Assembly: GCF_052162025.1 (NCBI RefSeq)
Contig: NZ_CP197401.1
Span: 310,001-374,000, forward strand
Source of the DNA: Methylobacter sp015476545
GTDB lineage: Bacteria > Pseudomonadota > Gammaproteobacteria > Methylococcales > Methylomonadaceae
Direction of reading: 5' to 3'
DNA: 64,000 nucleotides
Position numbers and translations under genes: made by a program
The notes under the pieces: generated by a model
What the model was told of the DNA's origin: nothing
The model's database searches: none
What the model saw: the letters and a program-made list of their open reading frames with translations, nothing else
Part shown: in pieces, positions 53,732 through 62,506 of the stretch
How the letters are laid out: every line of letters starts with the position of its first letter
Numbering within the stretch: the stretch's first letter is position 1

Positions 53732-55026
53732 GCGCTCAGATACAGGTTCAAGACTTGCTGGATTTCATCGATGCCAGCCCCAGCCCCTGGCATGCTGTCA
53801 ATAGCATGGTCGGCCGATTGGATGCAACCGGCTTTTCGAAGCTCGACGAAACCGAAAAATGGGCGCTGAAGCCCGGCGGGCGCTATTACGTCGTGCGCGG
53901 CGATTCGTCCATCATCGCGTTCGTGCACGGGCAAAAGCCGCTGGTTGAGACGGGTTTTAAAATCATCGGCGCCCATACCGACTCGCCGGGCCTGCGGATC
54001 AAGCCCAATGCGGCCGGCTGGGTCGATGGTCTGGTCAGGCTGGGCGTCGAAGTCTATGGCGGGCCGATATTGGCGACTTTTACCGATCGGGATTTGAGCC
54101 TGGCTGGCCGCATCGGCTATAAGGACGATCAGGGCCGGATTGCAAGCCGGCTGGTTAAATTCGATCAGGCCTTGCTGCGCTTGCCTAATCTGGCCATCCA
54201 TATGAATCGCGGTGTCAACGAGGAAGGCTTGAAGCTGCACAAACAGCTGGAGTTGCCGCTGATCCTATCGGCCATCGCGCAGGAGCAGCTGCCGCAGCCG
54301 TTTTTCCTGTCGCTGCTGGCGCAGGCCGCAAACATCGAAGCCGAGCGCATCCTGTCCTGGGATCTCAATGTTTACGATACGCAGAAAGGCGTTATCTGGG
54401 GTGCGCAGCAGGAGTTTTATGCCGACAGCCAGCTCGATAATCTGGCGTCGTGTCATGCCGGTTTATCGGCCCTGCTCGATGAAGCCGTATTGCAGGCCGA
54501 CAGCACGCTGGTCTGCGCCTTCTTCGATCATGAGGAAATCGGCAGCGAAAGCCATAAAGGCGCCGACGGCAGTTTCCTGCCGGATGTGCTGCAGCGCATC
54601 GCATCGAACACTGATCGGGACGATTATCAGCGAGCCCTGGCGCGCAGCTTCATGATCAGCGCCGACATGGCGCACGCCTATCAGCCCAATTTCCCGAATG
54701 CCTATGAACCTGACCATAAAGTCATCGTCAACAAGGGACCGGTTATCAAGGTCAACGCCAATCAGCGCTACAGTACCGAGAGCGTCTCCGAGGCGATGTT
54801 CGCGGGCTGGTGCGAGCAGGCCGGCGTCCCGTACCAGAAATATTCGCACCGGACCGATCTGCCCTGCGGCAGCACAATAGGCCCTATGACCTCAGCGCGG
54901 TTGGGCATTCGCACGGTCGATGTCGGCAATCCGATGTGGGCCATGCACAGCATCAGGGAGAGCGCCGGCGTATTCGACCATGACGCCATGATCCATGTCA
55001 TGAAGCGCTTTTTCCTCGACAGCTGA
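53728..55026 (+). CDS. apeB: M18-family aspartyl aminopeptidase
   Basis: A 432-residue zinc aminopeptidase that removes N-terminal acidic residues. It has the M18 start DLLDFIDASPSPWHAVN, metal-site GAHTDSPGLRIKP (His, Asp), FFDHEEIGSESHKGA (Glu pair), ISADMAHAYQPNFP and a C-terminal His. Length matches DNPEP/ApeB. It lies in a tight run macrodomain-msrB-apeB-alkB-like, probably one transcript. Confidence 0.94.
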   Translation: MSAQIQVQDLLDFIDASPSPWHAVNSMVGRLDATGFSKLDETEKWALKPGGRYYVVRGDSSIIAFVHGQKPLVETGFKIIGAHTDSPGLRIKPNAAGWVDGLVRLGVEVYGGPILATFTDRDLSLAGRIGYKDDQGRIASRLVKFDQALLRLPNLAIHMNRGVNEEGLKLHKQLELPLILSAIAQEQLPQPFFLSLLAQAANIEAERILSWDLNVYDTQKGVIWGAQQEFYADSQLDNLASCHAGLSALLDEAVLQADSTLVCAFFDHEEIGSESHKGADGSFLPDVLQRIASNTDRDDYQRALARSFMISADMAHAYQPNFPNAYEPDHKVIVNKGPVIKVNANQRYSTESVSEAMFAGWCEQAGVPYQKYSHRTDLPCGSTIGPMTSARLGIRTVDVGNPMWAMHSIRESAGVFDHDAMIHVMKRFFLDS

Positions 55027-55029
55027 GCG

Positions 55030-55656
55030 ATGGATACCGAAGCCGATGCATTGCGCGATAATGCTGTCGGCTTCGGCGGCAATCTGCTGCCGTTCGACGG
55101 CGAGCTGTATCTGATCCGGCAGTTTTACCGGCCACCCGAGTCCGATCGGTTATTCACGTCATTGATGGCTGGGCTTGCATGGCGGGAGGAGAACATCTTC
55201 ATTTTCGGCAAATGGGTCAAAGTGCCGCGCCTGATGTGCTGGTACGGCGATGCCGATGCGCATTACCGCTATTCGGGCGTCGATCATGCGCCGCTGCCCT
55301 GGACGGGCGAGCTGCAGGCCATCAGGGAAAAAGTGGAGCGGCAGTGCCGGCAGCGCTTCAACAGCGTTCTGGCCAATCTGTACCGCGACGGCCGCGATTC
55401 AATGGGCTGTCATGCCGATAATGAAAAGGAGTTGGGACCCAATCCGGTCATTGCCTCGTTAAGCTTCGGCGATGAGCGTTTGTTCAGGCTGCATCATAAA
55501 AAACGCAAGAAGGTCTCGCTGGATATCATGCTGGGCCATGGCGATCTGTTGCTGATGGCGGGTACGATGCAGCATCATTGGCTGCATGCATTGCCGAAAA
55601 CGAAGCAAGTGAAGAAGGAGCGGATCAATCTGACGTTCCGCAGGATTATCGTCTAA
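55030..55656 (+). CDS. AlkB-like Fe(II)/2-oxoglutarate dioxygenase
   Basis: A 208-residue member of the AlkB group. The iron ligands are in MGCHADNEKELG (H-x-D) and QHHWLHALPKT (His), with 2-oxoglutarate arginines in RINLTFRRI. The nucleotide-recognition lid is YRYSGVDHAPLPW. It most resembles the ALKBH2/3-like bacterial group that repairs alkylated bases, rather than E. coli AlkB. It starts 3 bases after apeB. Confidence 0.9.
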   Translation: MDTEADALRDNAVGFGGNLLPFDGELYLIRQFYRPPESDRLFTSLMAGLAWREENIFIFGKWVKVPRLMCWYGDADAHYRYSGVDHAPLPWTGELQAIREKVERQCRQRFNSVLANLYRDGRDSMGCHADNEKELGPNPVIASLSFGDERLFRLHHKKRKKVSLDIMLGHGDLLLMAGTMQHHWLHALPKTKQVKKERINLTFRRIIV

Positions 55657-55662
55657 AAATAT

Positions 55663-55717
55663 GTGGGGGCGACTTTAGTCGCCCAGGTAGCAAAAGGGCG
55701 ACTAAAGTCGCCCCCAC
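55663..55717. repeat. GTGGGGGCGACTTTAGTCGCC palindromic repeat, copy 1
   Basis: GTGGGGGCGACTTTAGTCGC... and its near-perfect inverted partner ending GCGACTAAAGTCGCCCCCAC, separated by a few bases; each arm is itself a GCGACTTTAGTCGC palindrome. It is a REP-like extragenic element between convergent genes. A second copy is at 57102. Confidence 0.85.
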
Positions 55718-55737
55718 AGGCTCATTACACAAGCTTT

Positions 55738-55795
55738 GTAGGGTACGTATCGCGTACCATTTTCAAGCCCAAAAGGTACGCAGTGCGTACCCTAC
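55738..55795. repeat. GTAGGGTACG dispersed repeat, uninterrupted copy
   Basis: GTAGGGTACGTATCGCGTAC - CATTTTCAAGCCCAAAAG - GTACGCAGTGCGTACCCTAC. A 58-base unit with inverted ends. It is the reference for the copy at 42719 that was interrupted by the MITE. Confidence 0.85.
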
Positions 55796-55807
55796 TTCGA
55801 AATAACG

Positions 55808-57082
55808 CTATTTTATTGCCTTGAAGCCGATATCGGTGCGGTAGTAGACGTTATCCCAATGGATAGCGCGCGTTAATTCATAGGCGTTGCTCTGCGCTTC
55901 CTGAATATCGCGGCCCAGAGCGCAGGCGCACAATACGCGGCCGCCGGCCGTGACGATCTTGCCATCAACCTGTTGCGTGCCGGCATGGAACACCTTGCGG
56001 TCTTCGCTTTCTTGAGCGGGCAGGCCCGAAATCACGTCGCCTTTGCGGTAGGCATCGGGGTAGCCGCCGGCCGCCAGCACGACGCCCAATGCTGCGCGCT
56101 CGTCCCAGTCCGTCTCCACTTTGTCCAATTCCCCAGTCAATGCAGCTTCACACAGTTCTACCAGATCGCTTTTCAGGCGCATCATAATTGGCTGCGTTTC
56201 AGGATCGCCGAAGCGGCAGTTGTATTCCAGCACTTTAACGGAACCGTCATGGCCAATCATCAGGCCGGCATACAGGAATCCAGTATAAGGCTGCCCATCG
56301 GCGGCCATGCCTTTCAAAGTCGGCTCGATGACTTCGCGCATGACGCGCGCATGAATCTCGGAGGTTACGACCGGGGCTGGCGAATAAGCGCCCATGCCGC
56401 CGGTATTGGGGCCCTTGTCGCCGTCATCCCGGGCTTTGTGATCCTGGGAGGTCGCCATCGGCAGCGCGTGCTTGCCGTCGGCGATCACGATGAAGCTGGC
56501 TTCCTCGCCGGCCAGAAACTCCTCGATGACAACGCGGTGGCCGGCCTCGCCGAAGACATTGCCGGACAGCATGTCTTCAACGGCTGCATTCGCTTCCTCT
56601 ACCGTCTGGGCAACGATTACGCCCTTGCCGGCGGCCAGACCGTCGGCCTTGACCACGATGGGCGCGCCTTTTTCCTGAATGTAGGCCAGCGCCTGCGCCT
56701 TATCGGTAAAAGTCTGGTACTCGGCGGTTGGAATGCGATGGCGGGCCATAAAGTCCTTACAGAACGATTTGGAGCCTTCCAGTTGCGCAGCCTTGGCCGT
56801 AGGGCCGAAGCATTTCAGGCCGGCTTCCTGAAAACGGTCGACGATGCCGGCCACGAGCGGCACTTCAGGACCGATAATGGTCAGCCCGATCGCTTCTTTT
56901 TGGGCGAAATCGAGCAGGGTGGCAATATCGTCGACGGCGATCGCTACGTTCTCAATGCCCGGTTCCAGTGCTGTGCCGGCATTGCCCGGCGCGACAAAAA
57001 CTTGCTCGACTTTGGTCGACTGTTTGGCTTTCCAGGCCAGCGCGTGTTCACGGCCGCCGCTGCCGACAATCAGTATCTTCAT
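55808..57082 (-). CDS. purD: Phosphoribosylamine-glycine ligase
   Basis: ATP-grasp enzyme of the second purine step (GAR synthetase). The start KILIVGSGGREHALAWK, PIVVKADGLAAGKGVIVA, ATP-grasp metal residues in LEYNCRFGDPETQ, and length 424 are all standard. It follows purH on the minus strand, separated by a gap that contains a REP-like repeat. Confidence 0.97.
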   Translation of the reverse strand: MKILIVGSGGREHALAWKAKQSTKVEQVFVAPGNAGTALEPGIENVAIAVDDIATLLDFAQKEAIGLTIIGPEVPLVAGIVDRFQEAGLKCFGPTAKAAQLEGSKSFCKDFMARHRIPTAEYQTFTDKAQALAYIQEKGAPIVVKADGLAAGKGVIVAQTVEEANAAVEDMLSGNVFGEAGHRVVIEEFLAGEEASFIVIADGKHALPMATSQDHKARDDGDKGPNTGGMGAYSPAPVVTSEIHARVMREVIEPTLKGMAADGQPYTGFLYAGLMIGHDGSVKVLEYNCRFGDPETQPIMMRLKSDLVELCEAALTGELDKVETDWDERAALGVVLAAGGYPDAYRKGDVISGLPAQESEDRKVFHAGTQQVDGKIVTAGGRVLCACALGRDIQEAQSNAYELTRAIHWDNVYYRTDIGFKAIK

Positions 57083-57101
57083 GGTGATTCTCGTATGTTT
57101 T

Positions 57102-57154
57102 GTGGGGCGACTTCAGTCGCCGGTGTTCTAAAGGGCGGCTGAAGCCGCCCCCAC
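57102..57154. repeat. GTGGGGGCGACTTTAGTCGCC palindromic repeat, copy 2
   Basis: GTGGGGCGACTTCAGTCGCC - GGTGTTCTAAAG - GGCGGCTGAAGCCGCCCCCAC; clearly the same repeat as at 55663, with several changes. It lies between purH and purD in the presumed operon and could form a strong mRNA hairpin. Confidence 0.8.
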
Positions 57155-57168
57155 CGTATGTCTCTTAA

Positions 57169-58728
57169 TTAATGCCTGAAATGACGCATGCTGGTAAAAA
57201 CCATGGCAATGTTGTGTTCATCGGCCGCCTCGATGACTTCACCGTCGCGCATTGAGCCGCCCGGGTGGATGATGGCGGTGATGCCGGCTTCGGCGGCCGC
57301 ATCGACAGTGTCGCGGAACGGGAAGAAGGCATCGGAGGCCATGACCGAGCCGGACACGATCAGTCCTTCGTCAGCGGCCTTGATGCCGGCGATGCGGGCC
57401 GAATAGACGCGGCTCATCTGTCCTGCGCCTACGCCGATCGTGCGGCCGTTCTTGCAGTAGACGATGGCGTTGGATTTGACGAATTTGGCGACTTTCCAGG
57501 CGAACAGCAAATCAGCCAGTTCCTGTTTCGTCGGTGCGCGTTTGCTGACGATTTTCAGGTCGGCGGCAGCGATTTTGCCGAAATCCTTGTCCTGGACCAA
57601 GAGGCCTCCGGCCACGCGTTTGAAATCCAGCGCGGTTTCGTCTGCGCCGGTCAAGTTGCCGCATTCCAGGGCGCGCACGTTTTGTTTCGCAGCCAATACC
57701 GTCTGGGCATCGGCGCCGATGGATGGCGCGATGATGACTTCGACAAACTGGCGGCCGATGATTTCAGCGGCGGTTTGCTTATCGAGTTCGCGGTTAAACG
57801 CGATAATGCCGCCGTAGGCCGAGGTCGGATCGGTGGCGTAGGCCAGTTCATAGGCGGCCAACAATGTGTCGGCTTCGGCGACGCCGCAAGGGTTGGCATG
57901 CTTGACGATTACGCAAGCCGGCTTGTCGGTGAATGACTTGACGCATTCGAGCGCGGCATCGGCATCGGCAATGTTGTTGTAGGACAGCTCCTTGCCCTGC
58001 AGTTGTCTCGCTGCGGCGATGGTGCCCGAGGCCGGCGCTTTCTCGCGGTAGAAAGCGGCCTGCTGATGCGGGTTTTCGCCGTAGCGCATGGACTGGCTTT
58101 TGTAAAACTGCAGGTTCAGCGTGTCCGGAAAACGCTCGCCGCTCAGGTTGCCCAGATAGGCTGAGATGGCCGTGTCGTAGCGGGCGGTATGCTCGAAACT
58201 TTTCAGCGCCAGGTTGAAGCGGGTCTTGGCCGACAGGCTGCTGCCGGTGTTTTTCAGTTCGGCAATGATGCCGGCATAATCAGCCGGGTTGACGACAACC
58301 GCAACGTCGGCATGATTCTTGGCGGCCGCGCGGATCATGGTCGGACCGCCGATATCGATGTTTTCAATCGCGGTTTCAAAATCGCAGTCCGGCTTGGCGA
58401 TGGTCTGCTCGAACGGATACAGGTTGACGACCACCATGTCGATCGGCTTGATGCCGCTCTCGGCCATGACCGCATCGTCTACGCCGCGGCGGCCCAAAAT
58501 GCCACCATGCACTTTCGGGTGCAGGGTTTTGACGCGGCCGTCCATCATTTCCGGAAAGCCGGTGTAATCGGAGACTTCCGTAGCGGGAATCTGGTTGTCG
58601 GCCAGGGTTTTGGCCGTGCCGCCGGTGGACAGGATTTCTATGCCCAACTGGCTCAGTTCCCGGCAAAAATCGACGATGCCGGCTTTATCCGAAACGCTGA
58701 CTAAAGCGCGGGTGATTTTTTTGTTCAT
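57169..58728 (-). CDS. purH: Bifunctional AICAR transformylase/IMP cyclohydrolase
   Basis: Carries out the last two steps of IMP synthesis. The IMP cyclohydrolase domain is at about residues 1-195 (RALVSVSDKAGIVDFCREL, STGGTAKTL, GRVKTLHPKVHGGIL) and the AICAR transformylase domain follows (KSFTDKPACVIVKHANPCG, with active-site Lys and His). Length 519 is standard. It follows fis by a short gap. Confidence 0.97.
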   Translation of the reverse strand: MNKKITRALVSVSDKAGIVDFCRELSQLGIEILSTGGTAKTLADNQIPATEVSDYTGFPEMMDGRVKTLHPKVHGGILGRRGVDDAVMAESGIKPIDMVVVNLYPFEQTIAKPDCDFETAIENIDIGGPTMIRAAAKNHADVAVVVNPADYAGIIAELKNTGSSLSAKTRFNLALKSFEHTARYDTAISAYLGNLSGERFPDTLNLQFYKSQSMRYGENPHQQAAFYREKAPASGTIAAARQLQGKELSYNNIADADAALECVKSFTDKPACVIVKHANPCGVAEADTLLAAYELAYATDPTSAYGGIIAFNRELDKQTAAEIIGRQFVEVIIAPSIGADAQTVLAAKQNVRALECGNLTGADETALDFKRVAGGLLVQDKDFGKIAAADLKIVSKRAPTKQELADLLFAWKVAKFVKSNAIVYCKNGRTIGVGAGQMSRVYSARIAGIKAADEGLIVSGSVMASDAFFPFRDTVDAAAEAGITAIIHPGGSMRDGEVIEAADEHNIAMVFTSMRHFRH

Positions 58729-58785
58729 GCAGACCTCTGATGCAAGAGTAGATTAGATAAATGAGGTTAGCCGGGCAGCGCGGCT

Positions 58786-59082
58786 TTAGGATAGTCCGTA
58801 TTGGTCCAGTTTTTTGCGCAAGGTGCTGCGGCTTAGGCCCAGGGCCTTGGCGGCTTTGGTCTGGTTGTAGCCGGCATGCTCGAGCGCTGCTTCCAGTAAA
58901 GGCCGTTCGACTTCGCTGATGACCATCGCGTGCAGGCCGACAGCGTCATGGCCGTTTAATTGCGACAAATAGATCTCTACCGTTTTTTTGACGTAGGCGG
59001 ACAAAGGGATAGAGGCGTTTTTTGAGCTATCCAAATCAATAATTTCAGCGCTTTTTTGAGATGCTTTCATATTATGCAGCAT
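58786..59082 (-). CDS. fis: DNA-binding protein Fis
   Basis: Nucleoid-associated transcription regulator active in fast growth. The C-terminal helix-turn-helix is YNQTKAAKALGLSRSTLRKKL; the core PLLEAALEHAG is typical. Length 98 equals E. coli Fis; an ATG four codons on is an alternative start. It overlaps the dusB end by 16 bases, the classic dusB-fis operon of Gammaproteobacteria, here followed by purH-purD. Confidence 0.95.
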   Translation of the reverse strand: MLHNMKASQKSAEIIDLDSSKNASIPLSAYVKKTVEIYLSQLNGHDAVGLHAMVISEVERPLLEAALEHAGYNQTKAAKALGLSRSTLRKKLDQYGLS

Positions 59083-60056
59083 GATCGATAGTTATAAAGA
59101 TTAAAAGCCGAATTAATCAGCGCTAATTGTTGCGATGGCACTTGAGCTTGATTGATCTTGTCTTGTATGGACGGATGTACCGTTCCGAGCTGCTTGAAGT
59201 ACCAACCGATGTGTTTCCGCGCTATTCTAACACCGCTTACATTTCCGTAGAAGCCGTACAGTTGTTCCAGATGACTCAGCATTGTACTTTGTATGTCGGC
59301 AACCGTTGGTTTTTCAAGATTTTTTCCATGATCAAGAAAATAATTGATCTGGCTGAACAACCACGGGTTGCCTTGAGCGGCCCGGCCGATCATCAGGCCG
59401 TCGGCACCGGTTGAATGCAGCACGAACGCGGCCTTTTCTGGCGTATCAATATCGCCGTTGGCGATGACCGGAATGCCGACCGATTGTTTAACTTTTTTGA
59501 TGGTCTCATATTCGGCCTGGCCGTTGAATTTACAGGCCCGGGTTCGCCCGTGCACGGTTAAAGCTGAAACGCCGGCGTTTTCCGCTATTTTCCCGATTTC
59601 GACCGCATTGCGGTTGAATATATCCCAACCTGTGCGGATTTTAAGCGTGACCGGCACTTCGACCGCGTCGACGACGGCGTCCAGGATTCGCTTGACTAGC
59701 GCTTCATCGCGCAGCAGGGCCGAGCCTGCCGCTACCGAGCAGACTTTTTTGGCCGGACAGCCCATATTGATGTCAATGATCTGTGCCCCGCGCTCGACGT
59801 TGATTTTTGCGGCCTCGGCCATTTGTCTGGGATCGGTGCCCAAAATCTGCACCGCGCGCAGGCCTGTATCGCCGCTATGGTCGGTTTTCAGCAAGGTTCT
59901 TTTGTGCAGTCTTAACGCCGGGTTTGAGGGGACCATTTCCGATACGGTCAGTGCGGCGCCGTGCCGGCGGCATAACTCCCTGAACGGACGATCACTGACG
60001 CCGGCCATGGGTGCGAGTATCAATTTGTTGGCAAGTTGATAAGGGCCGATTTGCAT
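59067..60056 (-). CDS. dusB: tRNA-dihydrouridine synthase B
   Basis: FMN enzyme that reduces uridine to dihydrouridine in tRNA. Motifs: ILAPMAGVSDRPFR, VQILGTDPRQMAEAAK, INMGCPAKKVC (catalytic Cys), TLKIRTGWD, TVHGRTRACKFNG, IPVIANGDIDT and ADGLMIGRAAQGNPW. Length 329 is normal. It is the first gene of the dusB-fis unit. Confidence 0.97.
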   Translation of the reverse strand: MQIGPYQLANKLILAPMAGVSDRPFRELCRRHGAALTVSEMVPSNPALRLHKRTLLKTDHSGDTGLRAVQILGTDPRQMAEAAKINVERGAQIIDINMGCPAKKVCSVAAGSALLRDEALVKRILDAVVDAVEVPVTLKIRTGWDIFNRNAVEIGKIAENAGVSALTVHGRTRACKFNGQAEYETIKKVKQSVGIPVIANGDIDTPEKAAFVLHSTGADGLMIGRAAQGNPWLFSQINYFLDHGKNLEKPTVADIQSTMLSHLEQLYGFYGNVSGVRIARKHIGWYFKQLGTVHPSIQDKINQAQVPSQQLALINSAFNLYNYRSCCII

Positions 60057-60498
60057 GAGGGGTGTTACATGTACGAAAAAAGGGCGCCTATCATAACCTA
60101 AAAAAGCGATTAGGTGAGCATGTCTATGAGCTTTTTTAACAAAAACTCATAGTCGGGAAGCCGATTTTATGGAAAGGGCTCGAAGAAAACCTAGGCTTCG
60201 GGCCCTTTGGGGTAAAAACTTACTTTACTGATGTTACGCACAGATGATTTCATCTTGTTTGCCGCGCCGAGCACCGCAGCTTTTAGCGGCGGTAGGCTGA
60301 GTTGATAAACCCAGCATTTCGGACGCCCATGCCAGGTTTCCGCTAAAGCTCTAGCCCAGCCTACACAAGCTGTTAAAAGCAAGTAACTCGCCTTCGGGCG
60401 CGGTAAACCCGATTAAATAAAACCGTCGCGTTAGCGATACTTTGCTAAACTGATTTGAATTCAACTTACTGCGTAACATCAGTTACTTAATGACGGAA
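60057..60498. other. Intergenic region with a dispersed repeat
   Basis: About 440 bases between dusB and the cysteine-rich pair. It contains the dusB promoter area (60057-60110), a GTAGGCTGGG repeat at 60292-60364, and no believable gene. The only open frame is read through the repeat itself. Confidence 0.5.
60292..60364 (+). repeat. GTAGGCTGGG dispersed repeat, copy 3
   Basis: GTAGGCTGAGTTGATAAACC...CAGCATTTCGGACGCC...TTTCCGCTAAAGCT...AGCCCAGCCTAC, 73 bases, same orientation as copies 1 and 2. Its two ends (GTAGGCTGAG and CCCAGCCTAC) are inverted. Confidence 0.85.
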
Positions 60499-61095
60499 TT
60501 AATTGGCCGCTTCGTCCAAGACCGGATCTTCGTGTTTTTCCTTTTCCTTCGAGGGCACGCCTTTGGGCTTTAAATCGGCCTCATCATTCCAGATCGGGTT
60601 GTCGCGGTCTTCTTTTTCGAGTTTGCACGTATCTTCCGGATATAAATGCCAGAATGATTTATCGATCATGGCGTTTTTATAACCTTCTTTTTTCTCATGG
60701 GTGAACGGACACCACCAGTTCTCGACGATCTTGACCATATAGGCATGCCATTCGAACAGCGCCACGCTGTAAGGGCAGTACCAAGTGCAGTTCAGAATCC
60801 AGAACAGTTTGGATTGCGCCATGCTGGTTTTAAAAGTGGGGTTCATCGTGATCTGGCTTTTCAGGTCGTAGCGGTGGCTGGCGCGATCAGGAATGAAGTC
60901 GGAATAGGTTTTGATGTTTTTACCGCCGACCATGCGCAAATGATAGTAAGTCAGATAAGCGCTGATAAAGACAAACGGAAAAGTCAAAATAGGCAGATAG
61001 ATTAAAATCATGCCGATGCCGCGCTGCAGAACGGGGACTTTTCTATGATTCTTGCCGATTTCAACACGGCCGGCACAGGATTCACAAGCTTTCAT
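60499..61095 (-). CDS. Cysteine-rich membrane protein of unknown function
   Basis: A 198-residue protein. It starts with a CxxC motif (MKACESCAGRVEIGKNHRKV), then has one membrane helix (about residues 27-50) and an extramembrane part rich in Trp, Cys and His (ILNCTWYCPYSVALFEWHAY, ENWWCPFTHEKK, FWHLYPEDTCK), ending in a charged tail. The cysteine/histidine spacing suggests a metal or redox site. It overlaps the preceding small protein by 4 bases (ATGA). I do not recognise the family. Confidence 0.8.
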   Translation of the reverse strand: MKACESCAGRVEIGKNHRKVPVLQRGIGMILIYLPILTFPFVFISAYLTYYHLRMVGGKNIKTYSDFIPDRASHRYDLKSQITMNPTFKTSMAQSKLFWILNCTWYCPYSVALFEWHAYMVKIVENWWCPFTHEKKEGYKNAMIDKSFWHLYPEDTCKLEKEDRDNPIWNDEADLKPKGVPSKEKEKHEDPVLDEAAN

Positions 61096-61292
61096 TTTTT
61101 TATATCCTCTTTATTATTAAGCTGGGTGGTAGTTGTTGTTGTAGGTTTTTCTTTATTGACGAGCTGGTAAAGGCTCAGGCAGCCCGCGCAGCAAAAGCGC
61201 AGTCTGCCTGTTGCCGTATTCAGTATATAGCCCGGAATTTCTACCGGTTGATCGCAAAGGGTGCAATATTCTTTAGCTTCTGGATGGCTCAT
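61092..61292 (-). CDS. Small zinc/copper-binding-like protein (ATPase-cat_bd type cysteine motif)
   Basis: A 66-residue protein with YCTLCDQPVEIPGY and LRFCCAGCLSLYQLV: two CxxC-type pairs about 25 residues apart, resembling the metal-binding N-terminal segment of some heavy-metal P-type ATPases, but here free-standing. The tail is Thr/Lys-rich (KPTTTTTTQ). I chose ATG 61292 (GAGG 8 bases before it); ATG 61310 overlapping the rlmI stop (TAATG) is also possible. Linked downstream to the cysteine-rich membrane protein. Confidence 0.75.
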   Translation of the reverse strand: MSHPEAKEYCTLCDQPVEIPGYILNTATGRLRFCCAGCLSLYQLVNKEKPTTTTTTQLNNKEDIKK

Positions 61293-61309
61293 ACCTAAGG
61301 CCTCAGTCA

Positions 61310-62503
61310 TTACAAACTGGAGGATACCGAACAAAAGAATGTTTTTAAATACTCCGTTTCCGGCGCGGCCGGATCGATCGGATGATCAGGCCCTTGGCCG
61401 CCGCCGGCAATAAAGACCAGGTGGCGATCGATATGGCGGCCCGATGAGCGCAGAATCTCCTGCAGATTGTCGCGGCTTAGATGATGCGAGCAGGAGGCCG
61501 AGACCAGGATGCCGTTTTTGCTCAATACCTGCAGGGCTAGGTGATTCAGTCGGCGGTAGGCTTCATAGCCTTGCTTGAAGTCTTTTTTGCGCTTGATTAG
61601 GGCCGGCGGGTCCAGCACGACGATGTCGTAAAGCTGGTTGTCCTGGCGGGCCTGTTTCAGGAATTCAAACACATCGCTACGGACGAATTGCATGCGCTCA
61701 TCGACCTGATTGAGCCGGGCGTTTTCCTGGGCCAGCGCCAGCGCGCCTTCCGAAGCGTCAACGCAGGTGACCTCATTGGCGCCGGCCATGGCGGCCGGAA
61801 CGCCCCAGGCGCCGGTATAGGAAAACAGATCCAGCACGCGCCGGCTTTTCGCCATACCGGCCAGTTGGGCTCGGCTGCAGCGATGGTCATAAAACCAGCC
61901 GGTTTTCTGGCCGTCCAGAATATCGACTTTAAACTGCGCGCCGTTTTCCTCGATGATCAGCCGTTCAGGCAGCTTGCCGTAGGCGATTTCCGATTCCAGG
62001 CTCAGCCCTTCCAGTTGCCGCTGGCTGTTGTCATTCTTCAGGACAATCGCTTCAGGGTTCAGCAATTCAATCAGCGCCGAAAACAAAAATTCTTTGCGCC
62101 GGTCGATGCCGGCTGTGGTGATCTGGACCGACAGAACAGCGCCGAAACGGTCGATTACTAAACCGGGCAGGCCGTCGCTTTCGCCGAAAACCAGCCGATA
62201 GTAGGGCTTGTCGAAAAGTTTTTCACGCAGAGCCAACGCCGTAGTCAAGCGTTCTTTAAAGAAATTGGCGCCGCATTTGATGGCTTTTCTGGACAACAGA
62301 CGCGCGCAGATCAGCGCCTGCGGATTGATATAGGCCGTGCCCAGCGCCTTGCCGTCCTCGCTTTTGACCAGCACCAGATCACCCGGCGAGAACTGCTCGA
62401 GCGGCGAGCGCCTGGTGTCGATTTCATTGCTGAAAACCCATAAATGCCCTTTACGCAGGCGTTTGTCTTCGTTTTTCTTTAAATAAATTTCCGGGTGCGA
62501 CAT
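61310..62503 (-). CDS. rlmI: 23S rRNA (cytosine-1962-C5) methyltransferase RlmI
   Basis: SAM-dependent rRNA methyltransferase with an N-terminal PUA domain (about 1-75, KKNEDKRLRKGHLWVFSNEI) and a class I methyltransferase domain (SAM motif LDLFSYTGAWGVPAA; catalytic motif LDPPALIKRKKDF; SASCSHHL with Cys). Length 397 agrees with RlmI. The next gene overlaps or follows closely, so the cysteine-rich pair is co-transcribed. Confidence 0.93.
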   Translation of the reverse strand: MSHPEIYLKKNEDKRLRKGHLWVFSNEIDTRRSPLEQFSPGDLVLVKSEDGKALGTAYINPQALICARLLSRKAIKCGANFFKERLTTALALREKLFDKPYYRLVFGESDGLPGLVIDRFGAVLSVQITTAGIDRRKEFLFSALIELLNPEAIVLKNDNSQRQLEGLSLESEIAYGKLPERLIIEENGAQFKVDILDGQKTGWFYDHRCSRAQLAGMAKSRRVLDLFSYTGAWGVPAAMAGANEVTCVDASEGALALAQENARLNQVDERMQFVRSDVFEFLKQARQDNQLYDIVVLDPPALIKRKKDFKQGYEAYRRLNHLALQVLSKNGILVSASCSHHLSRDNLQEILRSSGRHIDRHLVFIAGGGQGPDHPIDPAAPETEYLKTFFCSVSSSL

Positions 62504-62506
62504 AAC

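Noticed and set aside
55973..57142. A 389-codon plus-strand frame opposite purD
   Set aside because: purD is a clear full-length gene; the antisense frame has no recognisable features.
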